From positions 994,307 to 1,017,829 of the forward strand of contig BLXT01007309.1 in the NCBI GenBank assembly GCA_019648995.1: a DNA stretch of 23,523 nt, given 5' to 3'. The first letter of the stretch is position 1; the number at the start of each line of letters is the position of its first letter. Source of the DNA: Plakobranchus ocellatus (Eukaryota; Mollusca; Gastropoda; Plakobranchidae). The notes beneath the pieces are model-generated. The model was not told where the DNA came from and searched no databases. It saw only the letters and a list, made by a program, of their open reading frames with translations. A program made the position numbers and the translations under genes. Of the stretch, positions 9,901 through 18,374 are shown piece after piece.

Positions 9901-12900
9901 ATACTGTCTCTCTTTGGATTTTGAATCCCTAACTTAGATCTAGACTAGTTACTGCAGAGATTGCTTCCCTCGTTTCAGTGTCTCTGCAATACATTGAGGT
10001 GGCCACACATCTTTTTTAACATCCCTGACTACAAATCACAACTTGTAATCAAGATTTATTTTGACTAAAACCTTGCTGGAACTGGTAGAAAACTGAAATT
10101 GTACTGATTGGGGCATTGGAAAACGACAAGAAGCAGGGGATAGTAGCTGAAGCATTTAAAATCCCTGACAAACAGTGTATTAACCATTATAAAAAAAGAA
10201 TTAAAAAAAAAGAGCATTACACAGAGCAGTTCTACTCGGTCCAAGTTGTAAACAAGCAATGTGCTAGACTAACAAACCATGTTGATGTAGAGGTTTAACA
10301 CAGGGCAACCCAACCATGAGGATTTTTCCAATAATCGGGGAAGTCATCATGTAATCAAAATCGTTCAACATATTCATCTCCCTTCTTGTCAGTTTCGATC
10401 AGATTTTATAAATCTCTGATTTTGATGAATGAGTAGATTTATGATTAAGTTGATGTTTTTAATCCCTCCAAGACATGAACTTATCAGTGGTTGAATGAAA
10501 TGAAGTACATTTTTTTGTGCCTAAAATTATAGTAAAAAGTCCCTGCTGGTGAAAAATCGTTTATTGCCTTAGATGCAAGATAACATCACAATCCTAGGAA
10601 AAAGTCCCAAAAATCACTGAGAAAAGAATGGTTAAGCTTTGCTGTTTGGTTTCCATTGATTGAAATCGGATGTTGGGCAAAGAAATAAATAAAATATGTT
10701 GTTATTGGGAAATTTCAAATTCTGTATATATTTGTCTGCATTTTTAGGTATGGCTTCATTACTTTCGCATCAGAGGCTCTGGCAAAGGAGTACCATGATA
10801 AATGCCAAAATGTTACTCTAAAAGACATGAATCTTGTAGTGCTGTATGCCCACAAAAAGAAAGAACAGCCACAAAAGCAAGAAACAGTTGCAAAGAAAAA
10901 AAATGAATCCAAGAAACAGAAAGGTACCTTTTTATAGATTGATTGCCATTTTGTAAGTTTCTATCACCAATTATAGGTTTAAAAAAAAAATATCATTTAC
11001 CCCCCAAAAAGCTTCAGTGCCAAAGGTTATCATTTTATAATGTTGATGAGTTTGACAAGAACTGATCTTCAATTTTTTTTTGTTTACTTCATGTAATTTT
11101 CTTTTGGAAAAAAAAAATGTACAGAAAAAATAGTTTGAATGAAATGAATCTTGTGATCAGAATGATCTTTGAAAAAGTTCTCAGATTTGCATAATTATCT
11201 CAATGTCATATGTTTGTCTAAGGATAACCCACGTCAGATAGAAGTCCAGTTAAGGTAGATCTGAATTTTTAAAGATGGAGATTTTCGGAGGTTAAGATTG
11301 AAATTGAATTTTTATATCTTTAGATCTTAAATTCTTTTATACTGAATCTATTTCAGATCTAAATGTGACTGTCTGTATTCTTGAAGAACACAAGATACAA
11401 TTCCAATGACATTACAATTGTTCATCGCAAAATATTTTTAATGTTGTATCTATTTTCATAAAAATAAAACGAGGGTCTAATTGACCACTCTTCAAAAACT
11501 TAATATTAACCTCTGGAATTGCTACTCATCTTTTACAGCTACATTAAAGTTTTTGGAGGATCAGATAAAAAAAAATTAATAACTTGATCATTTTCCCTTA
11601 CCTATGTCTTCATAGTAGAAGTATAGACTAAAAGTTTGAACTTTTCTGTGCTTTGAGTCTCGTATCAGTCATCCATACTTAATGAAAACGAAAACAAAAA
11701 CAACTCCACAGCTGCCCAGCCCCCTGCAAAGAAAGCTGTAGTAGAAGTTGAGGAAGAAGAGGATGATGATGATGATGATGACGATGACGACGATGATGAT
11801 GAGGAGGTAAGTGAAGCAAAAAATGTATGACTCGCTCATCAGTAACAAAACAAAATTGAGAATGTATGTGGGATTCATCTTTGTTAAAGATTTTGTATTT
11901 TGTTATGTTTCACTCCTAAACCTAAGTGGCGACTAGTATTTGTGTAATGGATTTGTGGAAATGCCAATCAGTAACTGCATTGGTTTTTCTTATGTTGTAC
12001 GGATTACAATCCAGCCTTTCTACTTTTGTTTAAACATATCATTGGTGTCTTTTGTTGCATCAGATTTTTAGTATGTTTTGCAATCATACTATCAGCTCAA
12101 TTGATTGGACAAAAGAACAAAAATTTGCATAACATGATTCCCCTGCAAGTTAAAAAAAATTTTCTGCGAAATAAACACAGAGGAATACATTTTTATTATT
12201 TTTAGGATCAATAACCTTTAAAACGAATAAAATATTGAACATTTGTGCAAAATTTCAGGAAGATTTGTGGATTGGCTTTTATGAAATCCTGATTTGTAGG
12301 GAGGAAATTGTGCAAAAACACAACAATTTTTTTGAGAAAAATAATAGAATTAATAGAAATCATCTCTGATGTGTTCCCATGCCATACTGATTCTGTTTAA
12401 AGTTCTAGCAGGTTTTTTTTTTCTTTTTTTTTTTTAATAATTAAAATATGTTTTGAAGAGTCTTGTATACATCTGTGTCTGACTGAAATCTTAGGTCTAG
12501 ATCTACTTTGAGGTTTTTCAAACTTTTGTGTATCCATACTTTCTGTAGACAATCAGCTATTTTGGAAGCTAAAAAAAAGAAAGAAAAAAAAAAACTTCGT
12601 GCTAGTTGTAGACATCAAAATTATCAGATATGGTTGTGCTTTAATTAAAAAACAAAAAAGAAAAGTTGAGATGCATGGTGTAAAACCAAATTTACTGTGT
12701 ACCGTGTAGACCTAGTTTAATGTGTCTTAAAGCTCGTCTGTTAAGCAAAGAATGTCTAAATAATATATTTGATCATATTTGATATTTGAATATTTTAAAG
12801 TAAATGTCTAATTGCAGTAATTTATAAGGGCACTCTTAACTGTCAATTTACCACAATTTTTCATCCTTTATTTTAAATTCATTGACTTTTAACAGGAAAA

Positions 12901-13030
12901 TGAAAATGCAGCACAGGAAGAAGATGAAGATGACGATGATGATGAGGATGAAGAGGATGACGATGAGGAAGATGAGGATGATGATGAAGAAGAAGATGAC
13001 GACGATGATGAAGATGAAGATGATGATTAG
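934..13030 (+). CDS. Nucleolin-like nucleolar RNA-binding protein, nine exons, 5' end missing
   Basis: Joining 934-999, 2330-3121, 3571-3609, 5413-5557, 6963-7117, 8705-8837, 10748-10923, 11712-11806 and 12896-13030 gives one uninterrupted frame of 578 residues ending at TAG. Residue 1 is the codon split by the first acceptor. The order is: Lys/Gln-rich basic start (1-75), Asp/Glu tracts alternating with PPAKKQK-type basic Ser/Pro segments (about 100-285), RRM1 (about 305-380, RNP2 LYIKNLP, RNP1 GYAYLEF), RRM2 (about 406-480, RNP2 LYVAGLP, RNP1 GYGFITF), Lys-rich linker, and acidic tail (about 515-578). Acidic and basic tracts followed by RRMs are the nucleolin plan (rRNA transcription, pre-rRNA processing, ribosome assembly in the nucleolus). 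Two RRMs resemble yeast and plant nucleolins; vertebrates have four. The RGG tail is absent. The initiator exon was not found; the first in-frame Met is at 2485. An RBM28-type protein is the main alternative. Confidence 0.8.
1000..2329 (+). other. Intron of the nucleolin-like gene
   Basis: This AT-rich sequence has no supportable exon. It contains the hAT-like MITE at 2068-2205. No snoRNA box pair with the proper spacing was seen. Confidence 0.5.
2068..2205. mobile_element. hAT-like MITE, 138 bp, with 13-bp perfect terminal inverted repeats
   Basis: It starts CAGGGATGCCAGT and ends ACTGGCATCCCTG, a perfect 13-bp inverted repeat. The CAGGG-type terminus is typical of hAT transposons. Flanking 8-mers TGAACTCA (2060-2067) and TGAACCCA (2204-2211, sharing its first two bases with the right end) look like a diverged target-site duplication. 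There is no coding capacity, so it is a non-autonomous element in the intron 125 bp upstream of the acidic exon. Confidence 0.65.
2330..3121 (+). CDS. Nucleolin-like gene, large acidic/basic exon
   Basis: The acceptor TTCTCTCTCTTCTAAATAG is at 2329 and the donor ACAG|GTACAG follows 3121. The 792 nt run phase 1 to phase 1. The exon encodes a basic Gln/Lys-rich region, then three Asp/Glu tracts separated by Lys/Pro/Ser segments. QPPAKKQKISPAS and QPPAKKQKVSATPS are paralogous copies. The Ser residues flanked by acidic residues (DSEEIES, DSEEMES) look like casein kinase 2 sites, as in nucleolin, and the KKQK clusters are candidate nuclear localisation signals. Reading past the donor gives a TAG at 3151-3153, so intron retention would yield a protein ending before the RRMs. 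Confidence 0.85.
2719..3010 (+). repeat. Tandem duplication of a 210-bp (70-codon) acidic/basic module inside the exon
   Basis: The segments 2719-2800 and 2929-3010 align at a constant 210-bp offset, from the DSEE(I/M)ESDEE motif to QPPAKKQK. The stretch from ATTTCACAACCTCCTGCAAA onward is identical for about 28 bases. The Asp/Glu tracts in front of each copy differ in exact codon make-up. A third, shorter PPAKK copy occurs in the exon at 11712. This suggests growth of the N-terminal region by module duplication plus GAT/GAA slippage. Confidence 0.85.
3122..3570 (+). other. Intron of the nucleolin-like gene
   Basis: This intron contains the in-frame TAG at 3151-3153 and a short CACACATGCACACA stretch near 3400. 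No other feature is visible. Confidence 0.6.
3571..3609 (+). CDS. Nucleolin-like gene, 13-codon linker exon
   Basis: This 39-nt exon lies between TTTATTTTTCCAG and the donor A|GTAAGG. It runs phase 1 to phase 1 and encodes AQAPPNTADQKRK. It links the acidic exon to RRM1. Being symmetric and a multiple of three, it could be skipped without breaking the frame. Confidence 0.75.
3610..5412 (+). other. Intron of the nucleolin-like gene
   Basis: It holds the pogo/Tigger-like MITE (3984-4405) and, at 5040-5113, a long pyrimidine tract with paired splice signals that could flank a 6-nt microexon. Short ORFs here (4469-4726 and 4929-5273 on the minus strand) have no coding character. Confidence 0.6.
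3984..4405. mobile_element. pogo/Tigger-like MITE, 422 bp, TA target sites
   Basis: The left end CAGTGGAAACCTCATAATTC is mirrored by the right end, whose reverse complement begins AAGTGGAAACCTCAAAAACC. TA dinucleotides flank both ends (3982-3983 and 4406-4407), as expected for Tc1/mariner-superfamily insertion. Cognate CTTCGAATTAT strings recur subterminally near 4026 and 4255. The CAGTGGAACCTCGATAATTCG-type terminus is characteristic of pogo/Tigger elements. No transposase ORF remains. Confidence 0.8.
5413..5557 (+). CDS. Nucleolin-like gene, RRM1 first half
   Basis: The acceptor is TACCTTTTTTTCAG and the donor GG|GTAAGG. The exon encodes DLDSKTLYIKNLPLKCTVRE onward: RNP2 (LYIKNLP), helix 1 (TVREVKAIVPE) and strand 2 (VKQVRIRV). 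It runs from phase 1 to phase 2 and ends inside the Gly codon that opens RNP1. Confidence 0.9.
5558..6962 (+). other. Intron inside RRM1 of the nucleolin-like gene
   Basis: This AT-rich intron splits the RNP1 Gly codon. The main structure is the hairpin at 6868-6899, just upstream of the acceptor. A GTGATGA C-box-like string at 5687-5693 has no CTGA D box within about 240 bp, so no C/D snoRNA is called. Confidence 0.6.
6868..6899 (+). other. Intronic hairpin with perfect 10-bp stem
   Basis: GATACTGCTC (6868-6877) and GAGCAGTATC (6890-6899) are perfect complements around a 12-base loop. The stem ends 63 bases before the RRM1 second-half exon. It is GC-richer than its surroundings and could be an RNA structure affecting splicing or part of an intronic ncRNA. 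Function is inferred only. Confidence 0.5.
6963..7117 (+). CDS. Nucleolin-like gene, RRM1 second half
   Basis: The acceptor is TCTCACCAG and the donor CCAG|GTAGGC. The exon opens with RNP1 (GYAYLEF), followed by helix 2 (ASEAAAEKNYKTLDG) and strand 4 (HTLVVDYV). The aromatic RNP1 residues at positions 3 and 5 that normally stack on RNA bases are both Tyr. It runs phase 2 to phase 1 and completes a 300-nt RRM module with the previous exon. Confidence 0.9.
7118..8704 (+). other. Intron between RRM1 and RRM2
   Basis: This long, T-rich intron has a GTGTGTGTGTGTG stretch near 7939 followed by GGGG. The minus-strand 114-codon ORF at 7385-7729 is Lys-rich because of T-runs and has no recognised domain. 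No transposon termini are seen. Confidence 0.6.
8705..8837 (+). CDS. Nucleolin-like gene, RRM2 first half
   Basis: The acceptor is TTCTTTTCTTTTAACAG and the donor GG|GTGAGT. The exon encodes RNP2 (LYVAGLP), helix 1 (TEADLRKVFPKA) and strand 2 (IKIPIRQ). It runs phase 1 to phase 2 and again ends in the Gly codon at the start of RNP1, exactly as in RRM1. Confidence 0.9.
8838..10747 (+). other. Intron inside RRM2 of the nucleolin-like gene
   Basis: It contains a 9-bp hairpin, TCCTTGACT (9313-9321) with AGTCAAGGA (9330-9338). A diverged direct repeat around TTTCA(G)TGTCTCTGCAAT lies at 9771-9797 and 9973-9997. The 9340-10020 part has more GC than the flanks and may be an old unclassified repeat. 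No coding exon is supported. Confidence 0.5.
10748..10923 (+). CDS. Nucleolin-like gene, RRM2 second half and Lys-rich linker
   Basis: The acceptor is TCTGCATTTTTAG and the donor AAAG|GTACCT. The exon opens with RNP1 (GYGFITF), then helix 2 (ASEALAKEYHDKCQ) and strand 4 (MNLVVLYAH). A Lys/Gln-rich linker follows (KKKEQPQKQETVAKKKNE), which is a likely nuclear or nucleolar localisation segment. It runs phase 2 to phase 1. Confidence 0.9.
10924..11711 (+). other. Intron of the nucleolin-like gene
   Basis: AT-rich with A- and T-runs. Nothing else is supported. Confidence 0.6.
11712..11806 (+). CDS. Nucleolin-like gene, AAQPPAKK plus acidic tract exon
   Basis: The acceptor is CAACTCCACAG and the donor GAG|GTAAGT. 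The exon encodes AAQPPAKKAVVEVEEEE followed by a run of Asp. AAQPPAKK repeats the motif of the large upstream exon. It runs phase 1 to phase 0. Confidence 0.85.
11807..12895 (+). other. Intron of the nucleolin-like gene
   Basis: AT-rich. There is a T-run near 12412-12436 and A-runs near 12570-12595. No exon, ncRNA or transposon end is recognised. Confidence 0.6.
12896..13030 (+). CDS. Nucleolin-like gene, terminal exon with acidic tail
   Basis: The acceptor is TTGACTTTTAACAG. Forty-four codons begin ENENAAQ and are then almost entirely Asp/Glu, ending with TAG at 13028-13030. There is no Arg-Gly-Gly repeat, so the protein ends in a polyacidic tail. Confidence 0.88.
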   Translation, partial: ENENAAQEEDEDDDDDEDEEDDDEEDEDDDEEEDDDDDEDEDDD

Positions 13031-14699
13031 TTTTATGTTTTGGCCAATTTTTAATATAATATATCAACTAATAAACAAGAAACTATATTCATTGGTCTTC
13101 ATTACCTTTATGTTTGCAGATATTTCATTGTATTTTTTTCCTCTCTTACTAGTCTGAATGTTTTGTTTTCTTCCCTCCCACATAATAGCATACAATCTTT
13201 TTCTACCACTATTAAGCCCAAATATTAAAGTTTCTGAATTTGGTCAAGAGTAATAGTAATTTATTACACATGTCTTACACTAAAGAGTTGAAAAATTCTT
13301 TTGGGTTAGGGAGAGTTATAAATTGTCTTCTCAAAGTACCATTACCACCATACCTAGAATACTATTAAAATCATGCAATATTGAAATTAAACCTTAGTAA
13401 TTAGTGCTGCACTGGGTTAAAATCAATTTATTGGCCCCAAATTAAGCCAAATGAGAAAGTGAAATTTATTTTATTTTATTAAAATTACAGTATATTTTAC
13501 TTGAGAGAAAACAATTGTGATGAAAAAAACTCCTGTTGATCGTTCTATACTGGCACTGAGAGTGTATGTGTCAGCTCAAGAAATAAAACTCATTTTTGGA
13601 CCTATAAGCACTACAAGCTCTTAAACTCAGTTGCTCAGGCAAAGCAAACATTCATTTAGAGTTTCTAGTGCTTTCAATTAAGATTCTTTTTTTTTCTCTG
13701 GTCTAATTTTGTGGTCAGTTCTAAATAATTCTGTTCTGAGTGATGACATTTCTTTTAAAGCAATTAAACCGGAGAATTTGAGCACCTTTCTTTAAAGTGC
13801 AAAGAAGTAGAGTTGATAAATGGAAAAAGTAAAGTGTAGAAGAAGCTTTAAACTTCTATAAGATGTGTTTATTTGATATATTCACTGCAGTATAATATCA
13901 GAGGAGCTTGCAACTGCTGCAGCAGCTGTCTTCTTAAAAACGCTTGAGGTCATAAACTGATAAGAAAAATTTAATGAAGAGAATGACTAAGATTTTTTAT
14001 TTAACATGTAGCAGCTCCCAACTTTCTTCTCACAAAATCTTAGTATTGTATGTCATGGCATTAGCATTTACAAGTAATTATTCTGGAGTCTAAAAGTGAA
14101 TGAAGGTATGTTTTCACTACCGGTACTAAGGTACTAGTTTTTTGCGAATGCCTTAAAAAGTTAACTATCATTTTCAAAAAGGTAAAAAATTAGAAACTGT
14201 TTAAATAAATATTAATTGATTGTTATAATAACAGTGAAAAGCAGGGCATCAATGTCGGGGATTTAAAAAAAAAAAAGTTCACACCTGACAGAATATCCAA
14301 CAATTTACATGGTACTGGTACATGCTTTTTTTTTTTTTCCTGTTTGGAAAGTAGTGCATTGAAGGGCTATGCTTAAAATTTTCCAGATAAATAATTGTAA
14401 AAAATTAGTTCTTTCTAATTTCTTCGTATTACATGTACTAGTATTACTATTAGTAACAAAAAAGAGGTATCATGCCTGAAATGTAAAATTACTTGGTAAC
14501 GAATTGAGCATCATTAGGCATATTAGTTTTCTCAAGGTACCTTATACTCTGTATATATTGACAACCAGTAGTGATAGTACATAACATTGGCAGGCATGTC
14601 AAACCTGAAGTGCCTTCCTTGAGTATAGAAACTTCAGGGGTTTGATGCACTTGCCATCAACATATATGGTTTGAAGGCTAACAGAATGTCAATATATCA
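13031..14699 (+). other. 3'UTR candidates and intergenic sequence
   Basis: The 3' end of the nucleolin-like gene falls somewhere in 13080-13610, given the three poly(A) hexamers. From about 13620 to 14700 I see AT-rich intergenic DNA with no supported gene. Confidence 0.4.
13070..13075 (+). other. Poly(A) signal AATAAA, nucleolin-like gene
   Basis: This is the first AATAAA after the stop codon, 39 bases past TAG, with T-rich sequence downstream. Two further candidates are ATTAAA at 13224-13229 and AATAAA at 13582-13587, so alternative 3' ends are possible. Confidence 0.55.
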
Positions 14700-16136
14700 A
14701 AGCACAAGGCAGCTGGGAAAATTCACTCTTGTAATACTATCGTGGATTTCCAAAATATTATACTCTTACAACACAAAACTTCTTTAATCTTAATGCAATA
14801 TACGATAGTGGTACAATTCCAGAAGATCTTTGTAAATCTGTTTTTATAGTACTGCCTAAAACACCAGGAGCAACAGAATATGAACTTCATAGAAAATCAG
14901 TTTAATGTGCCATTTACGAAAATCCTGTTACGCGTTAAGACCTGAAATATCCCCAAACAGTTTGGCTTTATGCCTGATAAAGCGACTAGAAATGCAATAT
15001 TCACTTTGTCAATGCCTATTGAAAGGTGTATAGAAATACTAAAAGATCTCCACGTCTTGTTTCAATGATTATTCTAAGGCTTTTGACAAAGTAAGACATA
15101 TAGAGCTGTATGCTAGAGCAATCAGACATTGATGTGAAAGATCTGAGAGTAATTAGAAATTTAGACTGGGATTAGACTGCATCTGTAAGAATTGAAGGAG
15201 AACATAGTGATTTCAAAGCCTTCAAAAAAGGTGTGAAGCAGGGATGTGTAAACTGTTATGTCTCCTGATCTTTTTAACTTATATAGTGAAATAGTCTTAA
15301 GGAATCTTGATGGTATTTCAGGCTTAAAAATAAATGGAGAGAATCTTAATATTTAATAATCTCAGGCAAGCAGTTGATATATTTTTAATAGCAGAATCTT
15401 GCGAACAATTCCAAAAATTTCTAGAAACTAGTTTTAGAGAGCAAAAGAATGTATTGTAAACAAAGAAGTCCTCTAACCCCAAGTGCAATCTCGTTAGCAA
15501 AGGCGAAAAAATCAAACAAGTTACAAAATTCAAATATCTAGGTTACCTGATAACATCAGATGGCAGATTCCCAAGTAAAATAAGTAAAAGAATAGCCATG
15601 GCCAAAGATACATTCCAAAAAGTGAAACCAATACGGGCAAATAAAAACATAACTATGGAAAGCAAAATAAGGGTAATTAAAACATACGTATGGTCAGTAC
15701 TTTCGTATGTAATTGGAAGTGAGTGTTTGACATTAAACAAAGAAATAGAGAAAAAACTAGAAACAATAGAGATGTGGTTTATCAGAACAATGATGAGGAT
15801 ATCATGGACTGAAAAAATGTCACATGATTTGGTACTGTAAGAGGCTAATCTCAAGCGATCACCAATTAAAACCATAAGACAGAGGCAACTACAGTTTTTT
15901 AGGCCATAGTTGCCGACACAAGGGTTTAGAACATTTAGCAATCACGGGGAAGATTGAAGACAAACGCAATAGAGGTTGACAGAGAATAACTTTTATTGAA
16001 AAATTTAAGTCATGGGCAACAGGCAAGGGTAGCAATAAAACTTTATAAGGTTAACTGAGAATAGGTTTGAGTGGAGGAACATGATCGCCAATGTCTGTTC
16101 CAGACAAGGTACCTGATGATAATAACATAAAAATAG
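14700..16136 (+). mobile_element. Degenerate RTE-type LINE, reverse-transcriptase region and 3' end
   Basis: Across several frames the translation follows a non-LTR reverse transcriptase: AIYDSGTIPEDLCKS and FIVLPKTPG (about 14800-14870), QFGFMPDKATRNAIFTL (about 14958-15009), the motif A region FNDYSKAFDKV (about 15058-15091), KGVKQGCV and SPDLFNLYSE (about 15228-15288), KQVTKFKYLGYLITSDGR (about 15517-15567), TYVWSVLSYV and EMWFIRTMMRISW (to about 15808), ending MIANVCSRQGT plus stop at 16114-16116. This C-terminus and the GATGATAATAAC tail are typical of RTE-clade elements. The endonuclease domain is missing, so the copy is 5'-truncated. It carries several frameshifts and stops, and the expected YADD reads QAVD. 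Confidence 0.85.
15450..15840 (+). pseudogene. Longest intact remnant of the LINE RT ORF
   Basis: An uninterrupted stretch covers the thumb-proximal part of the RTE reverse transcriptase (KIKQVTKFKYLGYLITSDGR through LNKEIEKKLETIEMWFIRT) and stops with TAA at 15838-15840. Homologous residues (EANLKRSPIKTIRQRQLQFF) continue directly beyond that stop, so the stop is a decay mutation and not the original end. Confidence 0.75.
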
Positions 16137-18051
16137 ACCTAACCAATGAAAATGTCATTCCTGCAAACCTTAATGATATTCATTAAAAAAAAATTGTGAG
16201 CATATACACGAGTACTAGACATGATATGTTAGGGAAAGCATGACTAAGACAATACTTTATTATTAACAACATAGATGAAAAGCGGTGGGACTTGGTATAA
16301 AATGTTCATAATGCACAGTGTTGATATAGTTGGGAGTGTAGTGCAATTGTTCTTGTCCTTGTAACATTGCAAAGCTTTTTTTTAATGTTGAAAATAATCC
16401 ACGCATTGTAGAATAAGCCAAAGCTGTTGCTTTTCAGACAATACTGATTCAGAAAACAGGCGTGTGAGAGCATCACACACAAAGTATTCATTGTCACAGG
16501 CTAACTTTAAAGCTTGCTATGTTTTACATTTTAGATCGTGATCAGAATGTAATTGTAAGGAAAGAAAAAAAGGACAAATCTTTTATAAAGGCATTGCTGA
16601 TATGAAGTTGATTTGTCTTGTTAAGTATAAAAAAAGGACAGTTCACTCTTAGATGTATAGAAAAAGGCCAAAAATGCAATTGATTTTGTAATGTGTATGA
16701 TAATACTGAAATTCAAACAAATTCTGAATACGCAGATGCAAAATTAGTGAGGCTTCAGCTCCCAGTCCGTACATGATTCTTTAATATTTTAAACTCCACA
16801 GCATCAACCCAAGTTGCCTTAGAAACTAGCAAAAAATTGTGAAACGTGCCTCAAATTCCTGAGAAATCTTATTCAATAGACATGAGGGAGGATGTTGGAG
16901 ACATATTTATCTTCCACACGAATTGGCCAAGAACTTATACCAGTGCTAAAATTGCACTTGACTACAGAGGATAAGACAAAAAAAAAAAATTTGCACACTA
17001 TCATTTTCAAAATAAAAGTGACTATTACTAATCTATGAACAACTAAATATATTTTGAAAATGACATTGTTGATTATAACGACATACACTAGAGCTTCAAG
17101 ATTAATTCAACCAATATTTTGTAATTGAGATTGTTCGACAAAAACAATACACACACGCGCGCACATGCATATATAATGATTTATACCGTGGGGTTAAGGA
17201 GAACACGATATTAAAATTGGAACTACCTACATAAAAAATAGATGTTCAGTTTCCATTTAAGTTAATTTTTACAGCAACGATGACAACCAACTTGAACACT
17301 TGAAATTGGCCTACATCTCGGTAATCGCCTACATTTTATCAACCGTTTGTAGTCTAATATTTATGGGAATCATGGGAAAGTGTAAACTAAGGAAGCCAAT
17401 GATAATGAGATGACAGCTGAGTTACCACTAATGCCAAAATTAATAAAAAAAAACTTTTGCTCTGTCAACACCTGTGCTTTGCTTATGGTACATGTACCAT
17501 AAGAACTATACATGCAACTTATACTAGCGAAAAAAAAAACAAAAAAAAAAAACAGAACCAAAATTATACATGGATACCATGTATTTACAAATTACAATTA
17601 TTGCCTATGAAATGACGTGCTTAAAAAAAATTGTGAATGAGAAAAATAAGGCCGTTTAATATTTGATGAGCAAAAATAATTCAAATAAAAATGAGTTGTA
17701 AGCATGCATGCCTCCTTCCATTAAAAAATTGATAATAACATCTTTGGTCTATTTCCTCCAACGTTAAATATGAAAAACATAGAAGGCAAGAAAAGACATT
17801 GATATATAAACAAGAGTTCTTTTCATGGAGTTAGCTTGTGGCGGAAAAGGGAAAAATCTAAAAATGAAAGAAAGAAATAAAAAGTACATATAAATAATTC
17901 CCGAAATGCGTTTTCATTCTTAGAAGAGAAAAAAAAATACTATTCGATGACATAAATTTACATTTCAGATAATGATTATCCTCAGGTATTAATAGAAAGG
18001 TGGGTCCCGGGTCTCCCGGATCTCCCACCCACAAGCCTAGCGCAACGTCAT
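16137..18051 (+). other. Intergenic AT-rich sequence
   Basis: No gene is supported. Notable sites are an alternating purine/pyrimidine stretch (ACACACACGCGCGCACATGC, about 17148-17167), a perfect 22-bp palindrome at 17482-17503, and a GC-richer patch at 17999-18060 with a GGTGGG/CCCACC inverted pair just upstream of a candidate exon. Confidence 0.5.
17482..17503. repeat. Perfect 22-bp palindrome
   Basis: The half-site CTTATGGTACA is followed without spacer by its exact reverse complement TGTACCATAAG. It could extrude as a cruciform or be a dimeric protein-binding site. No gene boundary lies nearby. Confidence 0.8.
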
Positions 18052-18057
18052 ATGACG
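18046..18057. repeat. 12-bp palindrome CGTCATATGACG spanning a candidate start codon
   Basis: This perfect palindrome contains two TGACG half-sites (CREB/ATF type) and the ATG of the candidate exon. It sits in a local GC-rich patch. Confidence 0.55.
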
Positions 18058-18102
18058 CAGCCTAAGGAACATACAGTCATTGCTATGTCGCGGGCAAGAA
18101 TG
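18052..18102 (+). CDS. Candidate first coding exon of an unrecognised gene
   Basis: An ATG at 18052 opens 17 codons (MTQPKEHTVIAMSRARM) ending at a strong donor, ATG|GTAAGC, in phase 0. The segment and about 50 bp upstream are clearly richer in G+C and CpG than the surroundings, as often seen at a promoter and first exon. The frame stays open to 18321, but the residues after the donor look non-coding. An alternative reading treats CAG at 18058-18060 as an acceptor and the segment as an internal exon. I do not recognise the peptide. It may belong with the terminal exon at 19996-20041, but then an unseen exon of length 3n+2 must lie between them. Confidence 0.35.
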
Positions 18103-18374
18103 GTAAGCGACGGCAATATCATTATCTATAACCGTTTAATTTTAGATACTTACTCTGAACTTAAAATTTCAAATTCATATCTCCTCCCATTTCCTGATAA
18201 AACACACACCTTGTTTGATCTAAGCCTCAAGACATCTACATACTCTGATTTTCGTTATCATTATGTCTTTTTTTACAATTTCATGTTCAGTGAACAGGGA
18301 CCAAGCTTTTTAATTGCCTGAATCTTTCAACGAATTTAATCCACACCTACCAAAGCAATCTATAGGCTGCATGT

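Noticed and set aside
9340-10020. Possible transposon in the RRM2 intron, based on weak inverted and direct similarities
   Set aside because: The similarities are short and imperfect. No termini or target-site duplication could be defined.
12882-13157. 91-codon Met/Lys-rich ORF over the terminal acidic exon
   Set aside because: It is a shifted frame of the GAT/GAA repeat. The splice-consistent frame ends at 13030.
15543-15941. 132-codon minus-strand ORF with hydrophobic segments
   Set aside because: It is the antisense of the LINE reverse-transcriptase remnant.
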